DNA of 64,000 nt. It comes from Pacificispira sp965223125 (GTDB taxonomy: Bacteria; Pseudomonadota; Alphaproteobacteria; UBA8366; Aestuariispiraceae). Where the stretch lies: assembly GCA_965223125.1 (NCBI GenBank), contig OZ244984.1, forward strand, positions 3,286,001 to 3,350,000. Direction: 5' to 3'. The translations under genes were made by a program, and so were the position numbers. Position 1 is the first letter of the stretch. The number at the start of each line of letters is the position of its first letter. Below the pieces are notes generated by a model. That model was given only the letters and a program-made list of their open reading frames with translations, was not told where the DNA came from and made no database searches. Shown here in pieces: positions 51,971-60,737 of this stretch.

Positions 51971-52567
51971 ATGGCCATCTCCCTACCCGCACTTCCCTAT
52001 GCTCAGGACGCGCTTGAACCCCATATTTCGGCCAACACGCTGGGCTTCCACCACGGCAAGCATCACAACGCCTATGTCGTGAAATGCAACGAGTTGACCG
52101 CCGGGACTGATCTGGCCGATGCAAGCGTTGAGGAAATCACTCTTGCCGCCCACAAGAAGGGCGATCAGGGCCTGTTCAACCAGGCGGCCCAGGTCTGGAA
52201 CCATACCTTCTACTGGCATTCGATGAGCCCGAATGGTGGCGGCAAGCCGACCGGCGCGATTGCCGACAAGATCGCTGCCGATTTCGGCTCCTATGAGGAA
52301 TTTGCGACTCAGTTCAAGAATGCCGGTGCGACACAGTTCGGCTCCGGCTGGGCCTGGCTGGTCCTCGACGGCGGCAAGCTGAAGGTCGAGAAGACCCCGA
52401 ATGCCGGGACTCCGCTGGTTGACGGCAAGACCCCGATCCTGACCATGGATGTCTGGGAACATGCCTATTACCTGGATTTCCAGAACCGCCGCCCGGATTA
52501 CATGGGTGCTTTCCTGGAGCATCTGGTCAACTGGGACTTCGCGAACGCCAATCTGGCGGCTGCGTAA
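51971..52567 (+). CDS. sodB: Superoxide dismutase, Fe type
   Basis: This 198-residue enzyme dismutates superoxide in the cytoplasm. Metal ligands appear in NTLGFHHGKHHNAY, NHTFYW and DVWEHAYYLD. GATQFGSGWAWL with Gln-adjacent phenylalanine and FNQAAQVWNH are typical of iron rather than manganese enzymes. The ATG follows AAGGATAAGAGAAAGCC. A strong terminator follows the gene, so it is a single-gene unit. Confidence 0.95.
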   Translation: MAISLPALPYAQDALEPHISANTLGFHHGKHHNAYVVKCNELTAGTDLADASVEEITLAAHKKGDQGLFNQAAQVWNHTFYWHSMSPNGGGKPTGAIADKIAADFGSYEEFATQFKNAGATQFGSGWAWLVLDGGKLKVEKTPNAGTPLVDGKTPILTMDVWEHAYYLDFQNRRPDYMGAFLEHLVNWDFANANLAAA

Positions 52568-52596
52568 AACCCGGTAAATCAGTCTGATTTCGATGG

Positions 52597-52624
52597 CCCC
52601 TCGTCCTCCCGGACGAGGGGTTTT
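52597..52624 (+). terminator. Terminator after sodB
   Basis: CCCCTCGTCC and GGACGAGGGG form a ten-base perfect stem with a TCCC loop, followed by TTTT, 29 bases after the sodB stop. Confidence 0.92.
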
Positions 52625-52716
52625 CGGTTTTGTGGACACTTCCATTCAATCTGATGACCGGTTTCGAAAACTGCCGTAGACTGTTCCCAATGAAAAATCA
52701 GACGGGGATGGACGCC

Positions 52717-53547
52717 ATGGCCTTTCAATTGAGCCAGGAGCAAGAGGAAGCCTATCGACGCGATGGCTTCCTGGTCGTGAAAAATCTGTTCGATACGGAA
52801 GAAGTCGCGGCGCTGAATCGTGCGATGGAGGAAGACCCGGCGATCCGGGATCATATGCTGGTCCGCCCGGATCAGGAGGGGTTCGGGACCAGGATCGCGC
52901 TCTGGAACCGGGCAGGGGACAGCGTCTACGGCCTTGCCGCGCGAATGCCACGCATGGTCGATACCGCCGAGCGACTGATCGGAGAGCCGGTCTATCACTA
53001 TCAGTCAAAGCTGACCGCCAAGGAACCCCGCGAGGGTGGTGCCTGGGAATGGCATCAGGATTACGGATACTGGTATTATAACGGGTGTCTGCGCCCGGAT
53101 ATGCTGAGTTGCATGATCGCGCTGGACCGCACGACGCCGGAAAACGGCTGCCTGAAAGTCGTGCGCGGCAGTCACCTGATGGGCCGCATTGACCATGTGC
53201 CGCTGACCGACAAGCAGAATGAGGCCGATCCGGCCCGGATGAAGGAAATCCTTGCCCGGCATGAGGTCGTTGATGCCGTGCTCGATCCCGGCGACGGCTT
53301 CTTCTTTCACTGCAACACGCTGCACCGCTCCGACCGGAATGCATCCGACAGGCGCCGCTGGACCCTGCTTATTTGCTACAACGCCATTAGCAACGATGCC
53401 TTCGTGAAGGGGGATGACCGCTCCTACGTTCCGATGGATCGGGTGGATGACGATGCCATTCACAGGGCGGGGGCGCGGTTTTCCGACGGCGAACAGGAAC
53501 ATTTCGCCTCGAAGCCCTATGTCCCGGACCTGCGCCGGGTGTCGTGA
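52717..53547 (+). CDS. Phytanoyl-CoA dioxygenase (PhyH) family protein
   Basis: This roughly 276-residue protein is a Fe(II)/2-oxoglutarate oxygenase. The triad is in WEWHQDYGYW (His, Asp) and FHCNTLHRSDRN (distal His), with an Arg shortly after for 2-oxoglutarate. The opening QLSQEQEEAYRRDGFLVVKNLFDTEEVAAL is typical. It differs clearly from the EctD-like protein at 21899, so the two are not recent duplicates. Starts at 52690, 52708 and 52717 are in frame; 52717 has the best-spaced upstream purine run. Substrate unknown. Confidence 0.87.
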   Translation: MAFQLSQEQEEAYRRDGFLVVKNLFDTEEVAALNRAMEEDPAIRDHMLVRPDQEGFGTRIALWNRAGDSVYGLAARMPRMVDTAERLIGEPVYHYQSKLTAKEPREGGAWEWHQDYGYWYYNGCLRPDMLSCMIALDRTTPENGCLKVVRGSHLMGRIDHVPLTDKQNEADPARMKEILARHEVVDAVLDPGDGFFFHCNTLHRSDRNASDRRRWTLLICYNAISNDAFVKGDDRSYVPMDRVDDDAIHRAGARFSDGEQEHFASKPYVPDLRRVS

Positions 53548-53654
53548 GCGTGAATGCCCCGCCGTTTTCAGTTCCCACCTGAGCGTCGGATAGGCCCTGT
53601 CCTAGAATTAAAATAATTTCAATCCTGACGTGCCGGTCTCAGGTCGCTTTTCTA

Positions 53655-53691
53655 TTGACCTGAGAACATGCGTCACTATATGGTTTCATAT
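53655..53691 (+). promoter_or_regulatory. Promoter and short palindrome before the PspA/flotillin operon
   Basis: TTGACC (53655-53660) and TATATG (53677-53682) are spaced by 16 bases. A short palindrome ATATG-GTTT-CATAT (53678-53691) overlaps the -10 and the expected start site, 36 bases before the first ATG. This is a plausible operator for the possible ribbon-helix-helix protein encoded next. Confidence 0.45.
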
Positions 53692-53726
53692 GAAGACATT
53701 TGGTGATATTAGTTTTCGGAGCAGGT

Positions 53727-54272
53727 ATGTCGGAAAAATCAGTACAGATCAGTGTTCGCATATCGGAAGACGACGCACTGTTTCTCAGTCGGCTTGATCT
53801 GGATGAGGCGGCGACGCCGTCGGAGAAGATGCGGGCCTTGCTGCGCCAGGCGCGGCTTCAACGCGAAGGGTTGCAGGATTTCCGATCCGAATTCGAATTT
53901 CTGTCCGGATTGCACAGGCTTGCCCGGGATCGGCGGTTGGCCGGGGAGCGTCGGCTTGGAACCCGTTCCGAACTTTTACGCCTGGTTACGGAATGGATTG
54001 TGGAGACGGATGCGCGTTTGCTGTCGGCGCTGCCGGATACGGAATCAAAAATCGATGATGCCGCGCTGGAGCGGATTTTCCTGGCGCATGAATCAGATGT
54101 CGCAGACCGGGTTTTTGCCTTGATCGATCAGGTTTTCAGGCTTGGCGTGACCCCGAGTTGCGCCGGTTACGACCCGAAGGTTATTCGCATCAGGGTGGAA
54201 AGCCTGCTTGACCTGTTGTCGGTATTTATGTCCACTCATAGTCGCAAAATTGGGGAGATGACCAATGACTGA
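53727..54272 (+). CDS. Uncharacterised protein, possible ribbon-helix-helix N-terminus, leads PspA/flotillin operon
   Basis: This 181-residue protein starts at ATG 53727 after GGAGCAGGT. Residues 5-45 (VQISVRISEDDALFLSRLD, then TPSEKMRALLRQAR) look like a strand plus two helices of a ribbon-helix-helix DNA-binding unit. The remainder is almost entirely helical, with many charged residues and no membrane segment. Its end overlaps the PspA-like gene by eight bases. It could be the operon regulator or an adaptor of the PspA-like protein. No family recognised with confidence. Confidence 0.7.
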   Translation: MSEKSVQISVRISEDDALFLSRLDLDEAATPSEKMRALLRQARLQREGLQDFRSEFEFLSGLHRLARDRRLAGERRLGTRSELLRLVTEWIVETDARLLSALPDTESKIDDAALERIFLAHESDVADRVFALIDQVFRLGVTPSCAGYDPKVIRIRVESLLDLLSVFMSTHSRKIGEMTND

Positions 54273-54957
54273 GTCTTTTTCAACCCGTGTCGGGCGGATC
54301 ATTTCCGGGACGGTCAATCAGCTTATCGATGCGGCCGAGGATCTCGCGCCGGAGATGGTCCTTGAACAGGCTCAGCGCGAACTTGATCAGGCCATGCACG
54401 ATGTTCGTGCCGAGCTTGGAAAGGTCGAGGCGCAAAGTCATCTGGCAACGCAGCGGCTGGCCGACGAAAATGGCAAACATGTCGAATTGAGCGACAAGAT
54501 CCGACTGGCGATTTCTCAGGGCAGGGATGATCTGGCAGAGGCGGCCACGAAAAGGCTGCTGGATATCGAGGCGCAGATTCCGGTCCTCGAAAACACGCTT
54601 GTCACGGCAGGCGAGCGCCGCAGGGAACTGGAAGCCTATATCGCCGCGCTGGCGGGTCGGAAGCGGGAAATGGCGGAAGAGATCGCGCGTTTCCGGGCCT
54701 CGCGCAATCCCGGTGCGGGACAGGCATCGCCGGATGGCGGTGATATCGGTGCCCGGACAGGCAATCGGATCGATACCGCCGTGGACCGTGCGAATTCCGC
54801 CTTCGAGCGGGTTCTGGAACGAACGGCAGGAATGCCGGGTTCCGGTCGGGACATTGGCGACATGGAGACGGAGAAAAACCTCGCCGAATTGAACGATCTG
54901 GCCGAAAAAGCGCGCATCCAGGACCGTTTGGCCCGCTTCCGACGTGAAGAAGGGTGA
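54265..54957 (+). CDS. PspA/IM30 (ESCRT-III-like) family protein
   Basis: This 230-residue protein is PspA-like: an amphipathic N-terminus (TRVGRIISGTVNQLIDAAEDLAPEMVLEQAQRELDQAM) and a long coiled coil to about residue 150, then a linker and a C-terminal helix. PspA proteins polymerise on stressed inner membrane and limit proton leakage. The length and the ISGTVNQLIDAAEDLAPE start fit the family, though it is the shorter, divergent type found with YqiJ/flotillin genes rather than the pspABC type. It overlaps the preceding gene and sits one base before the next. Confidence 0.82.
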   Translation: MTESFSTRVGRIISGTVNQLIDAAEDLAPEMVLEQAQRELDQAMHDVRAELGKVEAQSHLATQRLADENGKHVELSDKIRLAISQGRDDLAEAATKRLLDIEAQIPVLENTLVTAGERRRELEAYIAALAGRKREMAEEIARFRASRNPGAGQASPDGGDIGARTGNRIDTAVDRANSAFERVLERTAGMPGSGRDIGDMETEKNLAELNDLAEKARIQDRLARFRREEG

Positions 54958-54958
54958 G

Positions 54959-55639
54959 ATGGACTTCGTATTCGCACCCCAGAATGCAATATTCTCGGTG
55001 GCACTTGCCGTCATGCTGGGGATTGCGCTCCTCGAAGGCGTGATGACTCTTCTGGGGATAGGGTTTTCGGGGGCTCTGGACGCTCTTCTGCCGGATATCG
55101 ACTTTGATTCACCGACCATTGATGCCGGTGATGGTATCGCGGCGTCGGAGATCGGTTCCTCCGCACTCTCGCGGTTTCTGGGCTGGCTCATGGTTGGGAA
55201 GGTTCCGGCCCTGGTGCTTCTGGTCGCGCTGCTGACCGGGTTCGGATTGATCGGGCTGCTGCTCCAAGGGATGGTGCAATCGGTGACCGGCATGCTTTTG
55301 CCGGGCTGGATTGCTGCGGTGCCTGCCATCGCCGTGGCGATGCCGCTGACACGCTGGATCGGCAGGGGAATTGTGCGGATCATTCCGGCGGATGAGACAA
55401 GCGCGGTCTCGCGCAGGGAATTCATTGGTCTGGTTGCGACCGTGACGCTTGGCACCGGACGGCCCGGCAGGCCGGTCCAGGCCCGGCTCCGTGATCGGCA
55501 TGGTCAGTCCCATTACGTGATGGTGGAACCCGACAGGGGGGCACCGGACCTTGCCCAGGGAACTGAAGTCCTGCTCGTCTCCCGCGTCGGGTCCCGGTTC
55601 AGGGCCATACCGAATCCGAATACCGCCCTTGCCGGATAA
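54959..55639 (+). CDS. YqiJ-like (OB-fold, NfeD-related) membrane protein
   Basis: This 226-residue protein has an N-terminal helix (about 9-33), two further hydrophobic helices (about 80-105 and 117-140), and a C-terminal soluble domain (about 155-225) with the beta-rich pattern of the OB-fold in YqiJ/NfeD proteins (GLVATVTLGTGRPGRPVQARLRD, GTEVLLVSRVGSRF). Such proteins pair with flotillins. Here the flotillin follows 71 bases downstream. ATG 54959 follows AGAAGGGTGAG; a GTG five codons earlier is possible. Confidence 0.8.
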   Translation: MDFVFAPQNAIFSVALAVMLGIALLEGVMTLLGIGFSGALDALLPDIDFDSPTIDAGDGIAASEIGSSALSRFLGWLMVGKVPALVLLVALLTGFGLIGLLLQGMVQSVTGMLLPGWIAAVPAIAVAMPLTRWIGRGIVRIIPADETSAVSRREFIGLVATVTLGTGRPGRPVQARLRDRHGQSHYVMVEPDRGAPDLAQGTEVLLVSRVGSRFRAIPNPNTALAG

Positions 55640-55710
55640 TCCGGTACCGGCAGCATCGAAATTATTTGCTCACGCCCGGTCTGGGGACGGGGTCTCATGG
55701 AGGAAAGAAC

Positions 55711-57450
55711 ATGATTGAAACACTTTTGCCCGCTGGCATAATTCTGGTTGCACTCCTGACCATGGGATTGATCTTCGCGCGTCTTTACAAGCGCGCCAGC
55801 AAGGAAACGTCCTTTGTCCGGACCGGGTTCGGCGGACAACTCGTGGTGATGAACGGGGGCGCGCTGGTCCTGCCGGTCCTGCATGAAACCATACCAGTGA
55901 ACATGAATACTCTGCGCCTGGAGGTTGAACGCGCCGATACGGCGGCGCTGATCACCAAGGATCGCATGCGGGTCGATGTTCTGGCCGAATTCTACGTCCG
56001 GGTTCAGCCGACTGCGGAGGCGATAGCCGATGCGGCGCAGACACTGGGTCAGCGCACCATGTATCCGGACTCGCTGAAGGAACTGGTCGAGGGCAAGTTC
56101 GTGGATGCCCTGCGGGCCGTTGCCGCCGAGATGTCCATGGAGGAGCTGCACGAGCAGCGGGTGAATTTTGTGATGAAGGTCCAGATGGCGGTTTCCGAGG
56201 ATCTGCTGAAAAACGGTCTGGAACTGGAATCCGTCTCGCTGACCGGTCTGGATCAGACGGATCGGGAATATTTCAATCCGGACAATGCCTTTGATGCCGC
56301 CGGTCTGACGCGGCTGACATTCGAGATCGAGGACCGCCGCAAGAAGCGCAATGAAATCGAACAGGACACGGCGGTCGATATTGAACGCAAGAATCTGGAA
56401 GCCCGCCAGCGCAGCCTGGAAATCTCCCGCGACAAGGAATATGCCGAACTGGAACAGCAGCGCGAGGTCGAAATCCGCCGCGCCGCACAGGTCGCTGAAA
56501 TCGCCCGGGAGCAGGCCGCCCGCAAGCAGGAGGCCGAGCAGGCCCAGATCACCGCTGATCAGGCTGTGAATCTGGCCAGGATCGATTCCGACAAGGCGGT
56601 GACCGAACAGCGCATTGCGATGGAACAGGCGATCCGGGAGCGGGAGATCAATCGGGAACGGGCCATCGAGGCGGCAGAGATCGAACGCCGCAAGCTGGTG
56701 CAGTTGAGCGATCAGGACCGTGAAATCGCGGTGGCGGAAAAGTCGCGGTCGGAATCCGAGGCGCGGGCGCTTGCCGACAAGGCGCGGGCCGAGGCTGTCC
56801 GGGCGCAGGAGCAGGTGGAGACGGTGCGGGAAACGGAAACCGCCGAACGTCAGAAGGCGGTGGATCTTGTCGAAGCGCGTCGGGCCGCCGAACGCGATGC
56901 GATTGCGCTGACCGTGAAGGCGGAAGCCGAACGCACAGCGGCCGAGGACGAGGCTGAATCCATCCGCACCCTGGCCGAGGCCCGCAAGCAGGAGCAGGTG
57001 ATCCAGGCCGAAGGTGACGCCACCGCCGTGCGTTTGCGCGCCGAGGCCGACGAACTCCGCCTCAAGGTCGAGGCTGCGGGGCGCAGGGCCTTGAACGAGG
57101 CTGACAATCTCCTCTCTCAGGAGATCGTTGCGATGAAGGTCAAGCTGGCAGTGATCGAACATCTGCAGGGTATCGTGCGCGAATCCGTCAAGCCGATGGA
57201 GCAGATCGACGGGATCAAGATCATTCAGATCGAAGGCCTGCCGGGCGGTGCCGGGGCGTCTGCGGCGGCCGGGGAGGGGGGCAGCAACGGCTCCGGTGGC
57301 AGTCTTGCCGATCAGGTCGTCTCCAGTGCGCTGCGCTATCGTGGTCAGGCACCGCTGATCGATGCACTTCTGAAGGATGTCGGCATTGACCCGTCCTCTC
57401 TGAACGGCATGACCGGCAGCATCACCCCCGCGCAAAAGGTTGAGGAATAA
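55711..57450 (+). CDS. YqiK-like flotillin
   Basis: This 579-residue protein has one N-terminal membrane helix (about 5-25), an SPFH/band-7 domain (about 30-200; FVRTGFGGQLVVMNGGALVLPVLHETIPV), a very long Ala/Glu/Arg-rich coiled coil (about 210-450), and a Gly/Ser-rich stretch near 530 before the tail. Flotillins scaffold membrane microdomains; YqiK is linked to motility and membrane fluidity in E. coli. ATG 55711 follows GGAGGAAAGAAC. It is the last gene of the four-gene unit. Confidence 0.9.
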   Translation: MIETLLPAGIILVALLTMGLIFARLYKRASKETSFVRTGFGGQLVVMNGGALVLPVLHETIPVNMNTLRLEVERADTAALITKDRMRVDVLAEFYVRVQPTAEAIADAAQTLGQRTMYPDSLKELVEGKFVDALRAVAAEMSMEELHEQRVNFVMKVQMAVSEDLLKNGLELESVSLTGLDQTDREYFNPDNAFDAAGLTRLTFEIEDRRKKRNEIEQDTAVDIERKNLEARQRSLEISRDKEYAELEQQREVEIRRAAQVAEIAREQAARKQEAEQAQITADQAVNLARIDSDKAVTEQRIAMEQAIREREINRERAIEAAEIERRKLVQLSDQDREIAVAEKSRSESEARALADKARAEAVRAQEQVETVRETETAERQKAVDLVEARRAAERDAIALTVKAEAERTAAEDEAESIRTLAEARKQEQVIQAEGDATAVRLRAEADELRLKVEAAGRRALNEADNLLSQEIVAMKVKLAVIEHLQGIVRESVKPMEQIDGIKIIQIEGLPGGAGASAAAGEGGSNGSGGSLADQVVSSALRYRGQAPLIDALLKDVGIDPSSLNGMTGSITPAQKVEE

Positions 57451-57530
57451 CGATAGACGCATCCGAGTACCTGGGGGAATGGGTATTTTGTTATCGCGTC
57501 GTGGTGTCATGTGATCGGGCCACAGGATGA

Positions 57531-57559
57531 TTGTGTAACTCCGGGTCGATTGCTATACG
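57531..57559 (+). promoter_or_regulatory. Candidate promoter for purC-purS-purQ
   Basis: TTGTGT (57531-57536) and TATACG (57554-57559) are 17 bases apart, ending 42 bases before the purC ATG. No purine riboswitch is evident in the short leader. Confidence 0.4.
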
Positions 57560-57601
57560 CTGCTGATCCTGAAATTTCAGCCCAAAGGCGGGTCCGATCC
57601 C

Positions 57602-58366
57602 ATGGCGCGACGCAGACAGATTTACGAAGGCAAGGCGAAAGTGATTTTCGAGGGGCCGGAGCCGGGCACCCTCGTTGCCTATTTCAAGGACGATGCGACC
57701 GCGTTCAACAATCAGAAGAAGGGCACGATCACCGGTAAGGGCGTGCTGAATAACCGGATTTCCGAATTCCTGATGCTGCGGCTTCAGGATCTGGGCATCC
57801 CGACCCATTTCATCCGCCGCCTGAACATGCGCGAGCAGTTGATCCGGGAGGTCGAGATCATCCCGGTCGAGGTCGTGATCCGCAATGTCGCGGCGGGTTC
57901 CATGGCAAAGCGCCTGGGCATTCCCGAAGGCACGCCGCTGCCGCGCTCCATCGTCGAATATTGCTACAAGTCGGACGAGCTGGGCGACCCGCTGATCTCA
58001 GAGGAACACATCACAGCCTTTGGCTGGGCCAGCCCCCAGGATATCGACGATTTCCTGGCCATGTCGCTGCGTATTAACGATTTCCTGTCCGGCATGTTCC
58101 TTGGCATCGGGATCAAACTGATCGACTTCAAACTGGAATTCGGCCGGATCTATGACGAGAACGGCGATGTCCGTATCGTCCTGGCTGATGAATTGAGTCC
58201 GGACAATATGCGCCTCTGGGACACGATCACGAACGAGAAGATGGACAAGGACCGTTTCCGCCGGGATCTCGGCAATGTCGAGGATGCCTATCGGGAAGTC
58301 GCACGTCGCCTTGGCGTGTTGCCGGAAGGTGCGAATGTGGAGAATATAGACGGCGAACCGTCCTAA
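57602..58366 (+). CDS. purC: SAICAR synthetase
   Basis: PurC condenses CAIR with aspartate in purine synthesis. The 254-residue protein has the opening RRQIYEGKAKVIFEG, the ATP site KDDATAFNNQKKG, and signature IIPVEVVIRNVAAGSMAKR with LIDFKLEFGR and VLADELSPDNMRLWD. The ATG lies ten bases after AAGGCGGG. purS follows after 34 bases. Confidence 0.96.
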   Translation: MARRRQIYEGKAKVIFEGPEPGTLVAYFKDDATAFNNQKKGTITGKGVLNNRISEFLMLRLQDLGIPTHFIRRLNMREQLIREVEIIPVEVVIRNVAAGSMAKRLGIPEGTPLPRSIVEYCYKSDELGDPLISEEHITAFGWASPQDIDDFLAMSLRINDFLSGMFLGIGIKLIDFKLEFGRIYDENGDVRIVLADELSPDNMRLWDTITNEKMDKDRFRRDLGNVEDAYREVARRLGVLPEGANVENIDGEPS

Positions 58367-58400
58367 AGACACGCGGATCAAGACCAGCAGGAGCATCGCG

Positions 58401-58643
58401 ATGAAAGCCCATGTCACCGTCACCCTGAAGCGTGGGGTTCTCGACCCGCAGGGCAAGGCCATCGGCCATGCGCTGGAAGGTCTCGGCTTTACCGGTGTCG
58501 GCGAGGTTCGGCAGGGCAAGCTGATCGAGATCGAACTGGCGGAGACCGACCGCGCGCTCGCTCAGTCGAAACTGGACGACATGTGCCGCAAGCTGCTGGC
58601 CAATACGGTGATCGAAGATTACGCGATCGAAATTCTGGAGTAG
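58401..58643 (+). CDS. purS: FGAM synthase subunit PurS
   Basis: This 80-residue protein is the small structural subunit of three-part phosphoribosylformylglycinamidine synthase (PurS-PurQ-PurL). The pattern VTVTLKRGVLDPQGKAIGHALEGLGF is characteristic. purQ begins eight bases after its stop. Confidence 0.95.
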   Translation: MKAHVTVTLKRGVLDPQGKAIGHALEGLGFTGVGEVRQGKLIEIELAETDRALAQSKLDDMCRKLLANTVIEDYAIEILE

Positions 58644-58651
58644 TCTTGCCG

Positions 58652-59332
58652 ATGAAAACCGCGATTACTGTCTTCCCCGGCACCAACCGCGAACGGGACA
58701 TGGCCGTCGCCATCGAAAAAGCGAGCGGCCAGCGCCCGGATCTGATCTGGCATGGTGAGACGACACTGTCGGGCTATGACCTGATCATCGTGCCCGGCGG
58801 GTTTTCCTATGGCGACTATCTGCGCTGTGGTGCCATGGCGGGGAATTCCCCGATCATGCGCGCGGTGAAGGAACAGGCCGAACGGGGTGTTGCGGTTCTG
58901 GGTGTCTGTAATGGCTTTCAGGTCCTGACCGAAACCGGAATGCTGCCCGGCGTGCTGATGCGCAATGCGGGCCTGAAATTCATCTGCAAGATGACCCATA
59001 TCCGCTGCGAGCGCAGCCACGCCCCCTTCACCGGCAATCTCAATCAGGGAGACGTGATCCGCGTCGCCGTCGCCCATAACGAAGGCAATTACTTCGCCGA
59101 TCCGGAAACGCTGGATCGGCTGGAAAACGAAGGCCGCGTGATCTTTCGGTACAGTGACGCCGTCGGGACTGTCGATGAGACGACAAATCTCAACGGCTCT
59201 CAGCGCAATATTGCCGGGATCGTCAACGACCGTGGCAATGTCATGGGCATGATGCCCCACCCTGAAAACGCCATCGACGCGCTGGCAGGCGGGATCGAGG
59301 GCCTGAAGATGTTCGCCGGGATGGCGGGCTGA
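58652..59332 (+). CDS. purQ: FGAM synthase glutaminase subunit PurQ
   Basis: PurQ releases ammonia from glutamine for FGAM synthase. The 226-residue class I glutamine amidotransferase has the nucleophile Cys in VLGVCNGFQVL and the His-Glu pair in MPHPENAID, with the oxyanion segment PGGFSYGDYLR. ATG 58652 is chosen because it begins the family N-terminus; the open frame extends further upstream over purS. purL, often next, is missing: the gene is convergent with fliP 23 bases away. Confidence 0.96.
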   Translation: MKTAITVFPGTNRERDMAVAIEKASGQRPDLIWHGETTLSGYDLIIVPGGFSYGDYLRCGAMAGNSPIMRAVKEQAERGVAVLGVCNGFQVLTETGMLPGVLMRNAGLKFICKMTHIRCERSHAPFTGNLNQGDVIRVAVAHNEGNYFADPETLDRLENEGRVIFRYSDAVGTVDETTNLNGSQRNIAGIVNDRGNVMGMMPHPENAIDALAGGIEGLKMFAGMAG

Positions 59333-59355
59333 TTCAACACAGCCCTTACCCGTTG

Positions 59356-60177
59356 CTATACTGGGTTGAAGCTCTGCACCAGACTGCCGACCACCAGATA
59401 CCAGCCATCGACCAGGACGAAGAAGATCAGCTTGAACGGAAGCGAGATCATCACCGGTGGCAGCATCATCATCCCCATCGACATCAGGACAGAGGCGATG
59501 ACCATGTCGATGACGACGAAGGGGACAAAGAGCAGGAAGCCGATCTCAAAGGCGCGCTTCAATTCCGAGATCATGAAGGCGGGGATGAGCGCGCGCAGGG
59601 GCGTGTCTTCCGGTCGCTCCGCAATCGGCATGCCGCCCATGTCCAGGAACAGCATCAGGTCGCGGTCGCGGACATGGCGCAGCATGAAGTCGCGGAATGG
59701 CGCGATGGCCAGATCGAAGGCCTCTTCCTCGGATATCCGCTCCTCGATCAGCGGCTGGATGCCCTGCGTATAGGAGGCTTCCAGCGTCGGTTGCATGATG
59801 AAGAAGGTGAGGAACAGCGCGAGGCTGATCAGCACCGTGTTGGGTGGCGTTTGCTGTGCCCCGAAGGCTGTGCGCAGCAGCGAGAAGGCGATGATCAGCC
59901 GTGTGAAGCTGGTGATCATGACCAACAGTGAGGGCGCGAGTGACAGCACGGTCAGCAATGCTACCATCTGCACCAGCCGTCCGGTCACGGTCCCGCCTTC
60001 GCCGATATCGATATTGATCGATTGCGCAACGGCGGGGCCGTTGGGGAAAAACAGCGCCGTCCCGGCGATCAGCAGGACCGTTGCGAGACTGGAAAGGCCA
60101 AGCGCGATCAACGGTTGGTGCATTTCCGACGGAATGGCAGGCATGCGGCGCAGAAGCGAACGGAATGGCCGGGTCAT
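59356..60177 (-). CDS. fliP: Flagellar export gate protein FliP
   Basis: FliP forms the core of the export gate with FliQ and FliR. This 273-residue protein has a signal-like N-terminus, the family blocks SLAPSLLVMITSFTRLIIAFSLLR and ELKRAFEIGFLLFVPFVVIDMVIASVLMSMGM, and a final helix pair. It starts inside the fliO stop (four-base overlap). fliQ and fliR are 21 kb away in this window. Confidence 0.95.
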   Translation of the reverse strand: MTRPFRSLLRRMPAIPSEMHQPLIALGLSSLATVLLIAGTALFFPNGPAVAQSINIDIGEGGTVTGRLVQMVALLTVLSLAPSLLVMITSFTRLIIAFSLLRTAFGAQQTPPNTVLISLALFLTFFIMQPTLEASYTQGIQPLIEERISEEEAFDLAIAPFRDFMLRHVRDRDLMLFLDMGGMPIAERPEDTPLRALIPAFMISELKRAFEIGFLLFVPFVVIDMVIASVLMSMGMMMLPPVMISLPFKLIFFVLVDGWYLVVGSLVQSFNPV

Positions 60178-60602
60178 GATTGCGGCTCCTCCCGTTCTGT
60201 TGGGGCGGCTTTCCCTGCGGCCCGTCGTTTCGCACCAAGGCTGCGGACGACGTCTTCGAAACGGCGAGTAATCTTGTCCGTCGTCAAGGATGATGAGTTT
60301 CGGACTGTCGCTTCGTCCAGGGCATCTGGGGGGGGATCGATACTGCCTTCGACAACGATATCCGACTGCGATCCCAGCAGCAGCAGATGTTCCTTGTCAT
60401 CGCGGCGGATCAGCACCAGACGGCGGCGGGGATCGAGTGTCAGGGAGTCGATCACCGACAGCCTGCGCGCGGCCCCCGGCTTAGTCCGTGCCACCATCAG
60501 CCCGCCGGGACCAAAGCGGCGCAACAGAACGGCGGCAAGGCCGATCAGGCCGAGCACGAAGATCAGCGCGAGGATGAACTGAAAATAATCTGCCGGGTTC
60601 AT
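60174..60602 (-). CDS. fliO: Flagellar biosynthetic protein FliO
   Basis: This 142-residue protein has one N-terminal helix (FQFILALIFVLGLIGLAAVLL) followed by a basic cytoplasmic domain with RLSVIDSLTLDPRRRLVLIRRDDKEHLLLLG, the FliO core that aids FliP ring assembly. The C-terminal 50 residues are charged and probably disordered. It overlaps fliP by four bases. Confidence 0.85.
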   Translation of the reverse strand: MNPADYFQFILALIFVLGLIGLAAVLLRRFGPGGLMVARTKPGAARRLSVIDSLTLDPRRRLVLIRRDDKEHLLLLGSQSDIVVEGSIDPPPDALDEATVRNSSSLTTDKITRRFEDVVRSLGAKRRAAGKAAPTEREEPQS

Positions 60603-60737
60603 ACCAGGCTCCAGGAATCGCGCATTAACGTGCCGTCACCGCCTCAATCGAAACTCACTACGCCCGATTCACACCCTCAACACCACCCTGTTCGGATACA
60701 AGAATACCGATAGGGAGGGCTGGACCTGACTGCCGGA

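Noticed and set aside
49675..51978. 767-codon minus-strand open frame
   Set aside because: It is antisense to pepA and holC, both clear by motif. It has no recognisable domain or start context.
54265..57450. Possibility that the PspA operon is a defence island
   Set aside because: No nuclease, NTPase effector, TIR or other defence domain is present; membrane maintenance is the simpler reading.
55513..57510. 665-codon minus-strand open frame
   Set aside because: It is antisense to the flotillin coiled coil; the Leu/Gly-rich translation mirrors the repetitive Ala/Glu/Arg codons.
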